Of a stretch of DNA of 64,000 bases, positions 1 through 8,600 are shown piece after piece. A program made the position numbers and the translations under genes. The notes below the pieces were generated by a model. The model made no database searches and was not told the DNA's origin. It saw nothing but the letters and a program-made list of their open reading frames with translations. The stretch is taken from positions 13,631 through 77,630 of the forward strand of contig CAJUQK010000008.1 of NCBI GenBank assembly GCA_910588205.1. The letters run 5' to 3'. The DNA is from an uncultured Eggerthellaceae bacterium. Its GTDB lineage: Bacteria > Actinomycetota > Coriobacteriia > Coriobacteriales > Eggerthellaceae. Position 1 is the first letter of the stretch. Every line of letters begins with the position of its first letter.

Positions 1-1244
1 TCATAGGAAAGCTCAGAGAAGCGCGGGGAGGCCTGAAGGGCAATGAGGTTCTCATGATAGGCCTCATCGAACTGCTGCTTCTCTTCGGGAGTGAATTGGC
101 CATCTAGCTTATAGCTGTCGATGAGCCCCTTATAGGCATCGACGGCATCGGGGCATTCTCTGATGGCTGCAAGGTATTCCTCTTGCGCCCCCAACGGATC
201 AGTTTGAACGTTCGCGTCTGCTACATCCATATGGTAGCGATAGCTTTGCGTAACCAGGGCCTCTCTGATCCCCAAGCAGGCGAACCCTGCGATGAGCAGG
301 AGGACGGCCAGGACAGCCGCTGTTCCGAAGGCGATGACCCGATGGCGCTGGGTTGCCTTGTAGGCCCGCGTGAGCTCTGGGTAGACCTCCAGATCAGCCG
401 CGAGCTCTGCACAGCTTTGGTAGCGACTTCCCCGGGATAGCTCGGTGCACCGCGGGATGACGACATCGGCGAACCCCTCGCCCACAGAAGGGTTGAGCTC
501 GCGCACGTCAGGAAGCGGGAACTCCACCGGCGGAGGAGTGCCCCCGAGCAGATGCCAAAGAGTAGCTCCCAGGCCATAGATATCAGCCCGCTCGTCCGTT
601 TGCGCTTTGCCATACTGCTCCGGAGCCGCGTATCCCGTAGTGCCGAAGGCCACGGTATCCTGCCGCTGCTCCTCTTTGTATTCCCGGGCCACCCCGAGAT
701 CGATCAGCTTCACATACCCATCCGGATGGAGCATGATGTTGTTCGGCTTCATGTCTCGATAGATGATGGGCGGATCTTGCCGATGGAGATAGCTGAGGGC
801 ATCGCAGATCTGGAGCATCCAAGCTTGGACATCCTCTTCTTTCTGCGGCCCCCGCTTCTGGACGATCTTGTCGAGGGATTCCCCTTCCACATGATCCATG
901 ACCACATAGATGCGATCTGCGGTCTTCTCGATGTCAACGATGCCCACGATGGCCGGATGCTGGAGCTTTGAAAGGAGATCGGCTTCGCTGGTCAGGGTTT
1001 GCTCGATAGGGCGGCCTGCCGGATCAGTAGCGAAGCGATCCACCTCTTTGACCGCCCACTGTTTGTTGGGCAATTCCATATCCCGCGCTAGGTAGACCCG
1101 GCTCATGCCTCCTTCGCCGATGAGTGCAAGGATCTCGTACTTGCCTTTGAGGATATATCCGCGCTTGAGGCCTTTTGGTTTCTGGGATCCAGGCTGAGGG
1201 AAGCGCCCGGAAGCCTGTCTTTCTTGAGTGCAGATATTCCTCAT
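1..1244 (-). CDS. Serine/threonine protein kinase, membrane-anchored (partial, runs off left edge)
   Basis: The reading frame starts at ATG 1244 and stays open to base 1, so at least 414 residues are present and the C-terminus is missing. Kinase domain at about residues 35-290: glycine loop GEGGMSRV (44-51), lysine K66 in AVKEV, catalytic loop YRDMKPNN (162-169), metal-binding triplet DLG instead of DFG (182-184), and APEQY (207-211). A single membrane segment follows (about 303-325), then an outer segment with helical, TPR-like character. The family (PknB-like Hanks kinases) phosphorylates Ser/Thr of cell-wall and metabolic targets; here no PASTA repeats are seen before the edge. The start has a purine-rich GAGGGGGT site about 5 bases upstream. 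The HRD-to-YRD and DFG-to-DLG changes are conservative and the enzyme is probably active. Confidence 0.9.
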   Translation of the reverse strand, partial: MRNICTQERQASGRFPQPGSQKPKGLKRGYILKGKYEILALIGEGGMSRVYLARDMELPNKQWAVKEVDRFATDPAGRPIEQTLTSEADLLSKLQHPAIVGIVDIEKTADRIYVVMDHVEGESLDKIVQKRGPQKEEDVQAWMLQICDALSYLHRQDPPIIYRDMKPNNIMLHPDGYVKLIDLGVAREYKEEQRQDTVAFGTTGYAAPEQYGKAQTDERADIYGLGATLWHLLGGTPPPVEFPLPDVRELNPSVGEGFADVVIPRCTELSRGSRYQSCAELAADLEVYPELTRAYKATQRHRVIAFGTAAVLAVLLLIAGFACLGIREALVTQSYRYHMDVADANVQTDPLGAQEEYLAAIRECPDAVDAYKGLIDSYKLDGQFTPEEKQQFDEAYHENLIALQASPRFSELSY

Positions 1245-1294
1245 GACACCCCCTCGTGCTGCATATGCATAGCTTCATCTCATAGAATGATGAT

Positions 1295-1323
1295 AATCTA
1301 TAGCACGATAGGACGAAATGCAA
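1295..1323 (-). promoter_or_regulatory. Probable sigma-70-type promoter of the kinase gene
   Basis: On the minus strand TTGCAT (1323-1318) and TAGATT (1300-1295) are separated by exactly 17 bases in an AT-rich stretch upstream of the kinase start at 1244. The spacing and hexamers fit a housekeeping promoter with a leader of about 45 bases. Confidence 0.55.
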
Positions 1324-1551
1324 CATATAAATATCTTCAAATATCCGCCATGGATCTGCCTTGCTTTGCACGAAACCAGCGTGATATCGAGTTGGATCTG
1401 CCCAGCTTCGCACAGAGGCTGCACCATGCGAGCGAAGGGAGCGCTCTGACCCTAGAAGCTTACGGAAACGATGCTCTGAACAGCAAGAAGGGCAGGCCCT
1501 ATCTCGTGCCTGCCCGTGCGAATACGTTGCGTTCTCTGACTTGAGAGGATC
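1324..1551. other. Intergenic region between kinase promoter and glmM terminator
   Basis: The kinase-glmM gap (1245-1551) is about 307 bases. Apart from the kinase promoter and a hairpin near 1490-1515, no convincing gene or RNA is seen in it. Confidence 0.5.
1490..1515 (-). terminator. Probable terminator of hisE-glmM
   Basis: GGGCAGG (1490-1496) and CCTGCCC (1509-1515) form a 7-bp stem just past the glmM stop. On the minus strand it is followed by a pyrimidine-rich TTCTTGCTGTT tract, so it is a moderate intrinsic terminator. Confidence 0.5.
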
Positions 1552-2889
1552 CTAGAGGGTGCGGATGACCTCCGCGATGGTCTCGGCGTGGGTGCGAGCG
1601 GCGTCATCGTCCTTCGCCTCCACCATGACCCGGATCACCGGTTCGGTACCTGAAGGGCGCAAGAGCACGCGACCGTCGTCACCCAAAGCCTCTTCGGCTG
1701 CGCGGACCGCCGCCTTCACCTGGTCATTCGCCATGACGGCAGCCTTGTCGGCCACGCGCACGTTGATGAGCTCCTGAGGGAACTTCTGCACCACGCTGGC
1801 CGCCTCTTCCACCGTCTTGCCGCTCCGTTTCACCGCAGCGATGAACTGGACGGCGGTCATGAGGCCATCCCCTGTAGAGTTATGCTCAAGCAAGATCATG
1901 TGACCGGACTGCTCGCCGCCGATGGAATGACCGTGTTCACGCATCTCCTCCAGCACGTAGCGGTCTCCCACTTTCGTTTGCACCACAGTGATGCCTGCGT
2001 CGCGCATGGCATGGACGAATCCAAGATTGCACATGACGGTGGTGACCGCCGTATCATTCGCCAAGCAGCCACGCTCCTTCATATCAAGGGCGCAGACCGC
2101 TTCGATGACATCCCCGTCTATCTCAGCTCCGGTGGGAGAGACGAGCATCACCCGGTCGGCATCCCCATCATGGGCGATGCCGATGTCCGCCTTCGCCTCG
2201 CGCACCAGGTCCTTCACAGGCTCAAGATGGGTAGAGCCGCAGTTGACGTTGATGTCGAAGCCATCATAGTCATCATTGATCACATGGACGTCTGCCCCCA
2301 GGCGGCGCAGGGCCTCCGGGCTGGTCTCCGAAGATGCACCATGGCCCGTATCTATAGCGATGGTCATGCCCTCGAAGGTGATGCCCTGGTCACGGACAGA
2401 GTCGACCGCGTGGGTGATGTATATCTCCTGCGCGTCCTTCAGCTGCACCGTGAAGCCTAGGTCTGAACCGGATGGCGTCTCCTCTTCGGAGCCTTCCAGA
2501 CCGCCCGCGCGAACGAATTCCTCTATCTTGTCTTCCATGGCATCCGGCAGCTTGAAGCCCTTCCCGTCGAAGAGCTTGATGCCGTTGTACTCCGGAGGGT
2601 TATGGGAGGCTGAGATGACGGCACCACCCGCTGCCGCTAGGCGACGCACCAGCAATGCCACGGCCGGTGTGGGGATGACCCCCGTCAACAGCGCCGTACC
2701 GCCCGCGCTCTCGATACCTGCCACCATAGCTGCTTCCAGCATGTCTCCGGACAGGCGTGTGTCCTTGCCCACGACGATGGTCTTGCCCAGGAAGACCACA
2801 GCGGCCTGCCCCAACCGATAGGCGATCTGATTCGTGAGCTCTGTGTTGGCAACACCGCGCACACCGTCGGTCCCGAACATCCTAGCCAT
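1552..2889 (-). CDS. glmM: Phosphoglucosamine mutase GlmM
   Basis: 445 residues, the normal length. It interconverts glucosamine-6-phosphate and glucosamine-1-phosphate for UDP-GlcNAc and peptidoglycan synthesis in the cytoplasm. The N-terminal MARMFGTDGVRGVAN, the phosphoserine loop ISASHNPPEYNG, the metal loop DGDADR and the C-terminal phosphate loop RPSGTEPVIRVM are all present. The start at ATG 2889 is preferred over an upstream in-frame start because it matches the family N-terminus and has GGGAGAT in front. The upstream hisE stop codon ends one base before this start, so the two genes are probably translationally coupled. A hairpin follows the stop. Confidence 0.97.
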   Translation of the reverse strand: MARMFGTDGVRGVANTELTNQIAYRLGQAAVVFLGKTIVVGKDTRLSGDMLEAAMVAGIESAGGTALLTGVIPTPAVALLVRRLAAAGGAVISASHNPPEYNGIKLFDGKGFKLPDAMEDKIEEFVRAGGLEGSEEETPSGSDLGFTVQLKDAQEIYITHAVDSVRDQGITFEGMTIAIDTGHGASSETSPEALRRLGADVHVINDDYDGFDINVNCGSTHLEPVKDLVREAKADIGIAHDGDADRVMLVSPTGAEIDGDVIEAVCALDMKERGCLANDTAVTTVMCNLGFVHAMRDAGITVVQTKVGDRYVLEEMREHGHSIGGEQSGHMILLEHNSTGDGLMTAVQFIAAVKRSGKTVEEAASVVQKFPQELINVRVADKAAVMANDQVKAAVRAAEEALGDDGRVLLRPSGTEPVIRVMVEAKDDDAARTHAETIAEVIRTL

Positions 2890-2890
2890 G

Positions 2891-3280
2891 CTATCTCCCT
2901 CTGTTGATGTGATCTTGTTGGATGACCGGCGCACCTTGGGGCCGCTCTTCCGGTGTCATGCGGGCATTGAGCTCCGCTGCCAGCTCATCTTGCGCGATGT
3001 CGAAACGGGCCAAGAGCACCATCAGGTGATACACCAGGTCTGCCGCTTCATAGCGAAGATGATCCCGCTGGGTTGGTTGATCGGTACCGCCTGCAGCAAG
3101 CTGCGTCTCCTTGGCAGCCAGACAGGTTTCCAAAGATTCCTCTCCTACCTTCTTGAGGAGGGTGTCCAACCGGCCTTCCAGCAACTGATGGGTATAGCTC
3201 TCATCCGTGGCAGTACGCCGGGCTTCGATAGTGGCGGCCAGGGCGGTGAGCGTCCGGCCGATCTGGGATTCATTCTGCAT
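2891..3280 (-). CDS. hisE: Phosphoribosyl-ATP pyrophosphatase HisE
   Basis: 129 residues, all-alpha MazG-like fold. It hydrolyses PR-ATP to PR-AMP and pyrophosphate, the second step of histidine synthesis. The helix motifs KKVGEESLETCLAAK and RYEAADLVYHLMVLL carry the acidic Mg-binding residues of the family. It is separated from any other his gene here and instead sits immediately upstream of glmM. The C-terminus is slightly extended (about residues 105-129). No Shine-Dalgarno precedes the ATG; a TAGAAT hexamer ends 6 bases before it, which fits a leaderless transcript. Confidence 0.93.
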   Translation of the reverse strand: MQNESQIGRTLTALAATIEARRTATDESYTHQLLEGRLDTLLKKVGEESLETCLAAKETQLAAGGTDQPTQRDHLRYEAADLVYHLMVLLARFDIAQDELAAELNARMTPEERPQGAPVIQQDHINRGR

Positions 3281-3286
3281 GGGCGT

Positions 3287-3292
3287 ATTCTA
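3287..3292 (-). promoter_or_regulatory. -10 element of a probably leaderless hisE transcript
   Basis: TAGAAT on the minus strand lies 6 bases upstream of the hisE ATG, with no ribosome binding site between. Transcription would start at or next to the A of the start codon. Confidence 0.5.
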
Positions 3293-3312
3293 TATCAATG
3301 GGGCCAATGGGC

Positions 3313-3318
3313 TAGAAT
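3313..3318 (+). promoter_or_regulatory. -10 element of a probably leaderless tcdA-like transcript
   Basis: TAGAAT lies 7 bases before the ATG at 3326 and no Shine-Dalgarno is present. It faces the equivalent hisE element 20 bases away, so the two promoters are back to back. Confidence 0.5.
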
Positions 3319-3325
3319 CTTTTCC

Positions 3326-4054
3326 ATGAACACCACTACCGAAGAGAGCCTGTCCCGCACCCGGCGCCTGTTGGGCGATGAGGGTCTGAAGCGGCTGACC
3401 CAAGCCCGGGTGGCCGTCATCGGGCTGGGCGGGGTGGGGTCTGCCTGCGCGGAATCCTTGGTACGCACCGGGATAGGCAGCTTCCTCTTCGTCGATAAGG
3501 ACGTAGTGGACCCCAGCAACATCAACCGCCAAGCCATTGCCTTCTTGAGCACGGTGGGCCAGCGCAAGGTGGATGTGATGGCGAAGATGGCCCAGGATAT
3601 CAACCCCGATGCTCACGTGGATGCGCTCTTTGCCTTCGTTCTAGAAGAGACCATCGAGGAGCTGCTGGAGCCCTTCGCCCAGCCGGACATCATCGTGGAT
3701 GCCGTAGACACCTTGACCGCAAAGGCGGCTATCGCCCGCTATTCCCTCTCCCAAGGAATCCCCGTCGTCTCCGCCATGGGCATGGCGAACCGGTCAGACC
3801 CCACAGCTCTGCGGTTCGCGAAGCTGTTCGAAACGAAAGGGTGCCCCTTCTGCCGAGAGCTGCGGAAGATCTTCCGCTCTCGCTCGCTCGGGGATGTGGA
3901 TGTGCTGTATTCCACGGAACGACCTGCGAAGGTGAGACCTGAGGAAGGGGCGGCCCGGAGCGAGAAGACGGAACTGGGGACCTACTCCTACATGCCGCCG
4001 GTGGCAGGGCTCATGCTGGCAGGCTTCGTGACCCAGCATCTGCTGAAGGGGTAA
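3326..4054 (+). CDS. tcdA: tRNA threonylcarbamoyladenosine dehydratase (TcdA/CsdL-like E1 family)
   Basis: 242 residues, ThiF/MoeB/E1-like Rossmann fold. Residues 20-50 hold the ATP-binding AVIGLGGVGSACAESL loop, followed by FVDKDVVDPSNINRQ with the Asp/Asn/Arg adenylation residues and DAVDTLTAK. A CPFC pair near residue 178 could bind metal or act as a thiol. TcdA converts t6A37 to cyclic ct6A in ANN-decoding tRNAs using ATP. An open frame extends far upstream but overlaps hisE, so the ATG at 3326, which begins the homologous N-terminus (MNTTTEESLSRTRRLLG), is chosen. MoeB/ThiF-type sulphur-carrier activation is an alternative, but length and N-terminus fit TcdA. Confidence 0.88.
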   Translation: MNTTTEESLSRTRRLLGDEGLKRLTQARVAVIGLGGVGSACAESLVRTGIGSFLFVDKDVVDPSNINRQAIAFLSTVGQRKVDVMAKMAQDINPDAHVDALFAFVLEETIEELLEPFAQPDIIVDAVDTLTAKAAIARYSLSQGIPVVSAMGMANRSDPTALRFAKLFETKGCPFCRELRKIFRSRSLGDVDVLYSTERPAKVRPEEGAARSEKTELGTYSYMPPVAGLMLAGFVTQHLLKG

Positions 4055-4153
4055 CACCTCTAGCCGAAAAGCGCTCCCCCGGTATATCACCGAAGGGCTC
4101 GGCCCGGGCGGTACAATGACCCTCATCCATTCACGACCAAGGAGGAGCGCATT

Positions 4154-4633
4154 ATGGCGAATGCGAGCGAAGCCCCTATCGTAGGCATCATCATGGGTTC
4201 AGAGTCTGACATGCCCGTCATGGAAGCCTGCATGAAGCAGCTGGAGGAGTTCGGCATCCCTTACGATCTGAAGGTGGCGAGCGCTCATCGCAAGCCTGAC
4301 GTGGTCCATGAGTGGGCTGAGAGCGCACGGGGGCGGGGATTGCGGGTCATCATCGCAGCTGCCGGGAAAGCGGCGCATCTGGGAGGGGTGGTAGCCGCCT
4401 TCACGCCGTTGCCGGTGATCGCGGTGCCCATGAAGACCAGCGATCTGGGGGGTTTGGATTCACTGCTTTCCATGGTACAGATGCCCAGCGGCGTGCCCGT
4501 AGCCACCGTGGCCATCAATGGTGCGAAGAACGCAGCTATCTTGGCAGCTCAGATCATCGGCTGCGGCACCGATGCCCCAGCGCACCATGCCCTAGATCAG
4601 GTGATCGCCCTCAAGCGCTCCATGGCCGAATAA
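4154..4633 (+). CDS. purE: N5-carboxyaminoimidazole ribonucleotide mutase PurE
   Basis: 159 residues, class I PurE. It rearranges N5-CAIR to CAIR in purine synthesis. The family signature GIIMGSESDMPVM at residues 11-23, the SAHRKP loop and the AAAGKAAHLGGV segment are all present. A strong site (AAGGAGGAG) precedes the ATG. TACAAT at 4112-4117 is a plausible -10. No purK neighbour is seen. It is a single-gene unit ending in a strong hairpin. Confidence 0.96.
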   Translation: MANASEAPIVGIIMGSESDMPVMEACMKQLEEFGIPYDLKVASAHRKPDVVHEWAESARGRGLRVIIAAAGKAAHLGGVVAAFTPLPVIAVPMKTSDLGGLDSLLSMVQMPSGVPVATVAINGAKNAAILAAQIIGCGTDAPAHHALDQVIALKRSMAE

Positions 4634-4636
4634 TGA

Positions 4637-4666
4637 AGAAGGGGCGGACAGCAGTCCGCCCCTTCT
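4637..4666. terminator. Bidirectional terminator between purE and the lipoprotein gene
   Basis: A 13-bp perfect stem (AGAAGGGGCGGAC, 4637-4649; GTCCGCCCCTTCT, 4654-4666) with a 4-base loop lies between convergent genes. The minus-strand side runs into TTCATTATT. Confidence 0.75.
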
Positions 4667-4692
4667 CAGAAGATCCGATTGGAAGGATCTGT

Positions 4693-5592
4693 TTAGATGC
4701 CCGGAGTAGCGTAGACGCTGATCGTGGCGTACTGCACGATACCGGGAATGGTGATGGTGTAGGTGGTGGTGGCCACATTGTTCTCTTCCTGAGCCTGCTC
4801 CTCACCTTCAGCAGGTGCCTCTTCACCCTCAGAGGGCTCAGCATTCTCAGACTCGACCGGATTGCCGTTCTCATCCAACGTGCCCGGCACTGCCCCTTCG
4901 GTAGCCCCGGTGATGATGGGGGTCATGGACGGGTCCAGCATGATGCTCATGGCCGTGCCACCGCAGAGGATGTTGCCATCGGCGTCGCGCAGGATGGCTA
5001 CCACGTGGGCATCCTTGCGGTTGTCCAGAGATGCCGTAGCGTCAGAGGAATCCGTCGGGCCCAGATCAGCGGAGATGTCACCCGTGATGGTCATGGTGCC
5101 GTTCTCTTCAGTGACCTCGGTCTCAGACAGCTGGAAGGTGCTGTTCAGCTCTTCCGGGGTCTCCTTGGTAGATGTCCAGTTGACGTATTCCATCAGCGGC
5201 TTCACCTCGAAGCGGGCGATGGGAGTCGTGGTATCAGACAGATACGAGGTACCCGCGGCTGCGGTGGTGATGCCCGGATAGACCTCCTGCAGCGTCTCAC
5301 CGCCACCGATCAGCATCACGCCGTCTTCGCTATAGCCTTCGATGGTGAAGGTGACGCTATTGGCAACCCAACCCTCGTTGGGGTTCTCAACGGTGAAGGC
5401 GTAGCTGACCGTCTGATCCGGCAGGACCGTATAGCCCACTTCCGAGACCTCCAGGTCTTGAGCGTTGAGCTCTTGGGTGGTCTTCTCAACCGGCGCAGCA
5501 TCCTCTGCAGATGAGCAGCCAGTCACTGCGAACAGCGCACTGGCCAGCACGCCCGCAGAGATCACGGCAACGAGCTTCTTTGACAGCTTCAT
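4693..5592 (-). CDS. Secreted lipoprotein with beta-sandwich (FxLYD-like) domains, function unknown
   Basis: 299 residues. A lipoprotein signal (MKLSKKLVAVISAGVLASAL, then FAVTGC) places Cys25 as the lipidated residue. Residues about 48-130 (VSYAFTVENPNEGW followed by TFTIEGYSEDGVML) look like an FxLYD-type beta sandwich; a second similar region lies at about 150-230. An acidic, Ala/Glu-rich linker (about 240-275) precedes the C-terminal strand pair. Start 5592 is chosen for its AGAAGGAG site and signal peptide. It is downstream of rpoC by 45 bases and may be partly co-transcribed. No enzyme motif is seen. Confidence 0.85.
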   Translation of the reverse strand: MKLSKKLVAVISAGVLASALFAVTGCSSAEDAAPVEKTTQELNAQDLEVSEVGYTVLPDQTVSYAFTVENPNEGWVANSVTFTIEGYSEDGVMLIGGGETLQEVYPGITTAAAGTSYLSDTTTPIARFEVKPLMEYVNWTSTKETPEELNSTFQLSETEVTEENGTMTITGDISADLGPTDSSDATASLDNRKDAHVVAILRDADGNILCGGTAMSIMLDPSMTPIITGATEGAVPGTLDENGNPVESENAEPSEGEEAPAEGEEQAQEENNVATTTYTITIPGIVQYATISVYATPGI

Positions 5593-5637
5593 GGGAAATG
5601 CTCCTTCTCTCATGGTCATCGTGTCCAGGATTATACG

Positions 5638-8600
5638 TTACTCGTCTTGGCTCTCATCAGCGGATTCTGAACTGTCATCATCCACATCCGTGATGGAGAT
5701 CCCCAGCTCACCCAGGCCGCCCACAGAACCCAGGAGCGCATCCAACTCCTCCAAGTTGCGCTTGTAGGAGCGCGGGGGCAGGGATTCACCCAGCATCTCT
5801 TCACCATCAGTGCTGAAGCTCGGCGGCTCGTCCCCGCCGATGAGGATGGTGTCATCAGGAGAGAACACCATATCCAGCAATTGGGACATGTCGTCAGAAG
5901 AGGCAGTCAGGTCATCTTCTATCACATGGAGCAGGTTATGCTCCTTGAGCCCTGCCTTCAACTCTTCCATGGCCTTGCCGCCGATGCCCTCGATGCGCAG
6001 CAGGTCATCTTCAGTGTGGCCGATCAGGTTCGCCACCGTCTCGATGCCCGCTTCGGAGAACTTGTTTGCCCAGCGCTGAGAGACTCCCAAGTCATCCAGG
6101 ATGTAGAGGCGCGCCTCTTCCTCAGACAGGTTGTGACCTGCGTGCATCCGTGCGAAGCCGTTCAGGTAGCCACCATAGGAGCCGCCGAAGTACTCGCCAT
6201 CCAGCATGAATTCATCGCGCTGGGGGATGAGCTCCTCTATCTCACGCAGAGCATCCGGTGCGTACTCCGGCAGAGCCTCGCCCTTCTCCGCATTCTTCTG
6301 GATAGGAGCACCCTTGTAGGTGAGGCGCACATCACGATAGCGGTTGAGGCCGGTACCCGCAGGGATGGGCTTGCCGATGATGACATTCTCCTTGAGGCCA
6401 TCCAGGTGATCCGTCTTGCCTTCGATGGCCGCATCCGTGAGGACGCGCGTGGTCTCCTGGAAGGAAGCGGCGGACAGCCACGAATCCGTTGCCAGGGAGG
6501 CCTTAGTGATGCCCAGCAAGAGCGGTTGACCCACCGGCGGCTCTTGACCGTTGGCGATGAGGTCGTTTGCTACGCGCTCGAATTCGAAGCGATTGACTTG
6601 GCGGCCGGGGAGCAGGTCAGAGTCGCCCGCATCCAGCACGGCCACCTTGCGCAGCATCTGACGGGCGATGACCTCGATGTGCTTATCGTTGATGTCTACG
6701 CCCTGGCTGACGTAAACGCCCTGTACCTGGCTGACGATATAGCGCAACGTGGTGTTGGGGTCGGTCAAACGCAGCAGGTCATGCGGGTTCACGGAGCCCT
6801 TGGTCAGCTGCTGGCCCACGCGAACCTCGCAACCGTCCACCACACCGGGCATCATGGTGACGCGCGGCGAGACCGCATATTCGCGGTAGTTGCCCTCTTG
6901 ATCATGGATGGTGAGCACCTTGGAGGTCTTGTCGCCGGCTATCTGCAGCGTGCCGGATATCTCTGCCAACACCGCCTGGCCCTTGGGCTTACGCGCCTCG
7001 AAAAGCTCCTGGACGCGAGGCAGACCGTGGGTGATATCCTCGCCGGCCACGCCGCCGGTATGGAACGTTCTCATGGTGAGCTGCGTACCAGGCTCGCCGA
7101 TGGACTGCGCGGCGATGATGCCCACAGCCGTGCCGATATTGACAGGACGGCCCGTGGCCAGATCCCAGCCATAGCACTTCTGGCAGACGCCGTGCTCTGC
7201 ATGGCAGGTCATGATGGTGCGGATCATCACCTCTTCGATCCCCGCCTGGAGCATGGTGCGGATCTGGTCCATGGAGCTGATGTACTCGCCCGCCTCCATG
7301 ATCACTTCGCCATTCTCATCGGCTACGGACTCGAGCAGGCAACGGCCGATCAGGTTCTCGTCTGGCTGGCCCTTCTCGTTCTCGAGAGCATAGGGGACAC
7401 CGTCATGGGTGCCACAGTCGATCTCGCGGATGATGACGTCTTGGGCCACGTCCACCAGACGACGAGTCAGGTAGCCCGAGTCTGCCGTACGGAGCGCCGT
7501 GTCAGCCAGACCCTTACGGGCACCGTGGGTGGAGATGAAGTACTCCAGCACAGAGAGGCCTTCACGGAAGTTCGCCTTGATGGGGCGGTCGATGATCTCG
7601 CCCTTCGGATCGGACATGAGGCCGCGCATGCCAGCCAGCTGACGGATCTGCTTGATGTTACCGCGGGCACCGGAGAAGGCCATCATGTAGATGGGGTTGA
7701 AGCGGTCGAAGTTCTCAGCCATAGCATCGCCGACCTCTTCGTTGGCCTCATTCCAAACGTCCACGACCTGCTTGTGGCGCTCTTCGTCAGACATCATGCC
7801 CAGCTCGTAGTCTTCGTCGATGGCCGCAACCTTGGCATCGGCCGCTGCAAGGATCTCTCCCTTGTTCGGCGGGATGGTGGCGTCATAGACGGACACGGTG
7901 ACACCGGCACGGGTGGCGTAGTGGAAGCCCGCATCCTTCAGACCGTCCAGGATGGGCGGGATCTCGGAGAGCTCGTAGCGATTGCAGACCTCCTGCACCA
8001 GGCGGGATATCTCCGTCTTGTTCATCTCATAGTTCAGGAACGGGAAATCCATGGGCAGCACGTCGTTGAAGATGATGCGGCCCACCGTGGTCTGGATACG
8101 GTCTCCCGCTTTGTGGTCTTCGAAGGTGTTGTAAGCAGTGGCAACCTGGCAGCCCACGCGCAGACGCACCCAGATCTTCGCTTGAAGATCGAGGTCAGCC
8201 CGAGCGTCGTAGGCGTTCATGGCATCGTCTATGTCCGTGAAGACGCGACCTTCGCCCGGGAAGCCGTCACGGGCGGCCGTCAGGTAGTACAGACCGATGA
8301 TCATGTCCTGGGTAGGCACGGTCAGCGGACGGCCATGGGCCGGGGACTTGATGTTGTTCGAAGACAGCATGAGCACGCGAGCCTCGGCCTGGGCCTCTGC
8401 CCCCAGAGGCACGTGGACAGCCATCTGGTCACCGTCGAAGTCTGCGTTGAAGGCAGTGCAGACGAGCGGATGCAGACGAATGGCCTTGCCCTCCACCAGC
8501 ACCGGCTCGAAAGCCTGGATGCCCAAGCGGTGCAGGGTTGGGGCGCGGTTCAGGAGCACCGGATGATCCGTGATGACCTCTTCCAGCACGTCCCACACAT

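Noticed and set aside
2834..3325. Longer N-terminus for the TcdA-like protein
   Set aside because: The extension overlaps hisE completely on the other strand, and the family N-terminus starts at 3326.
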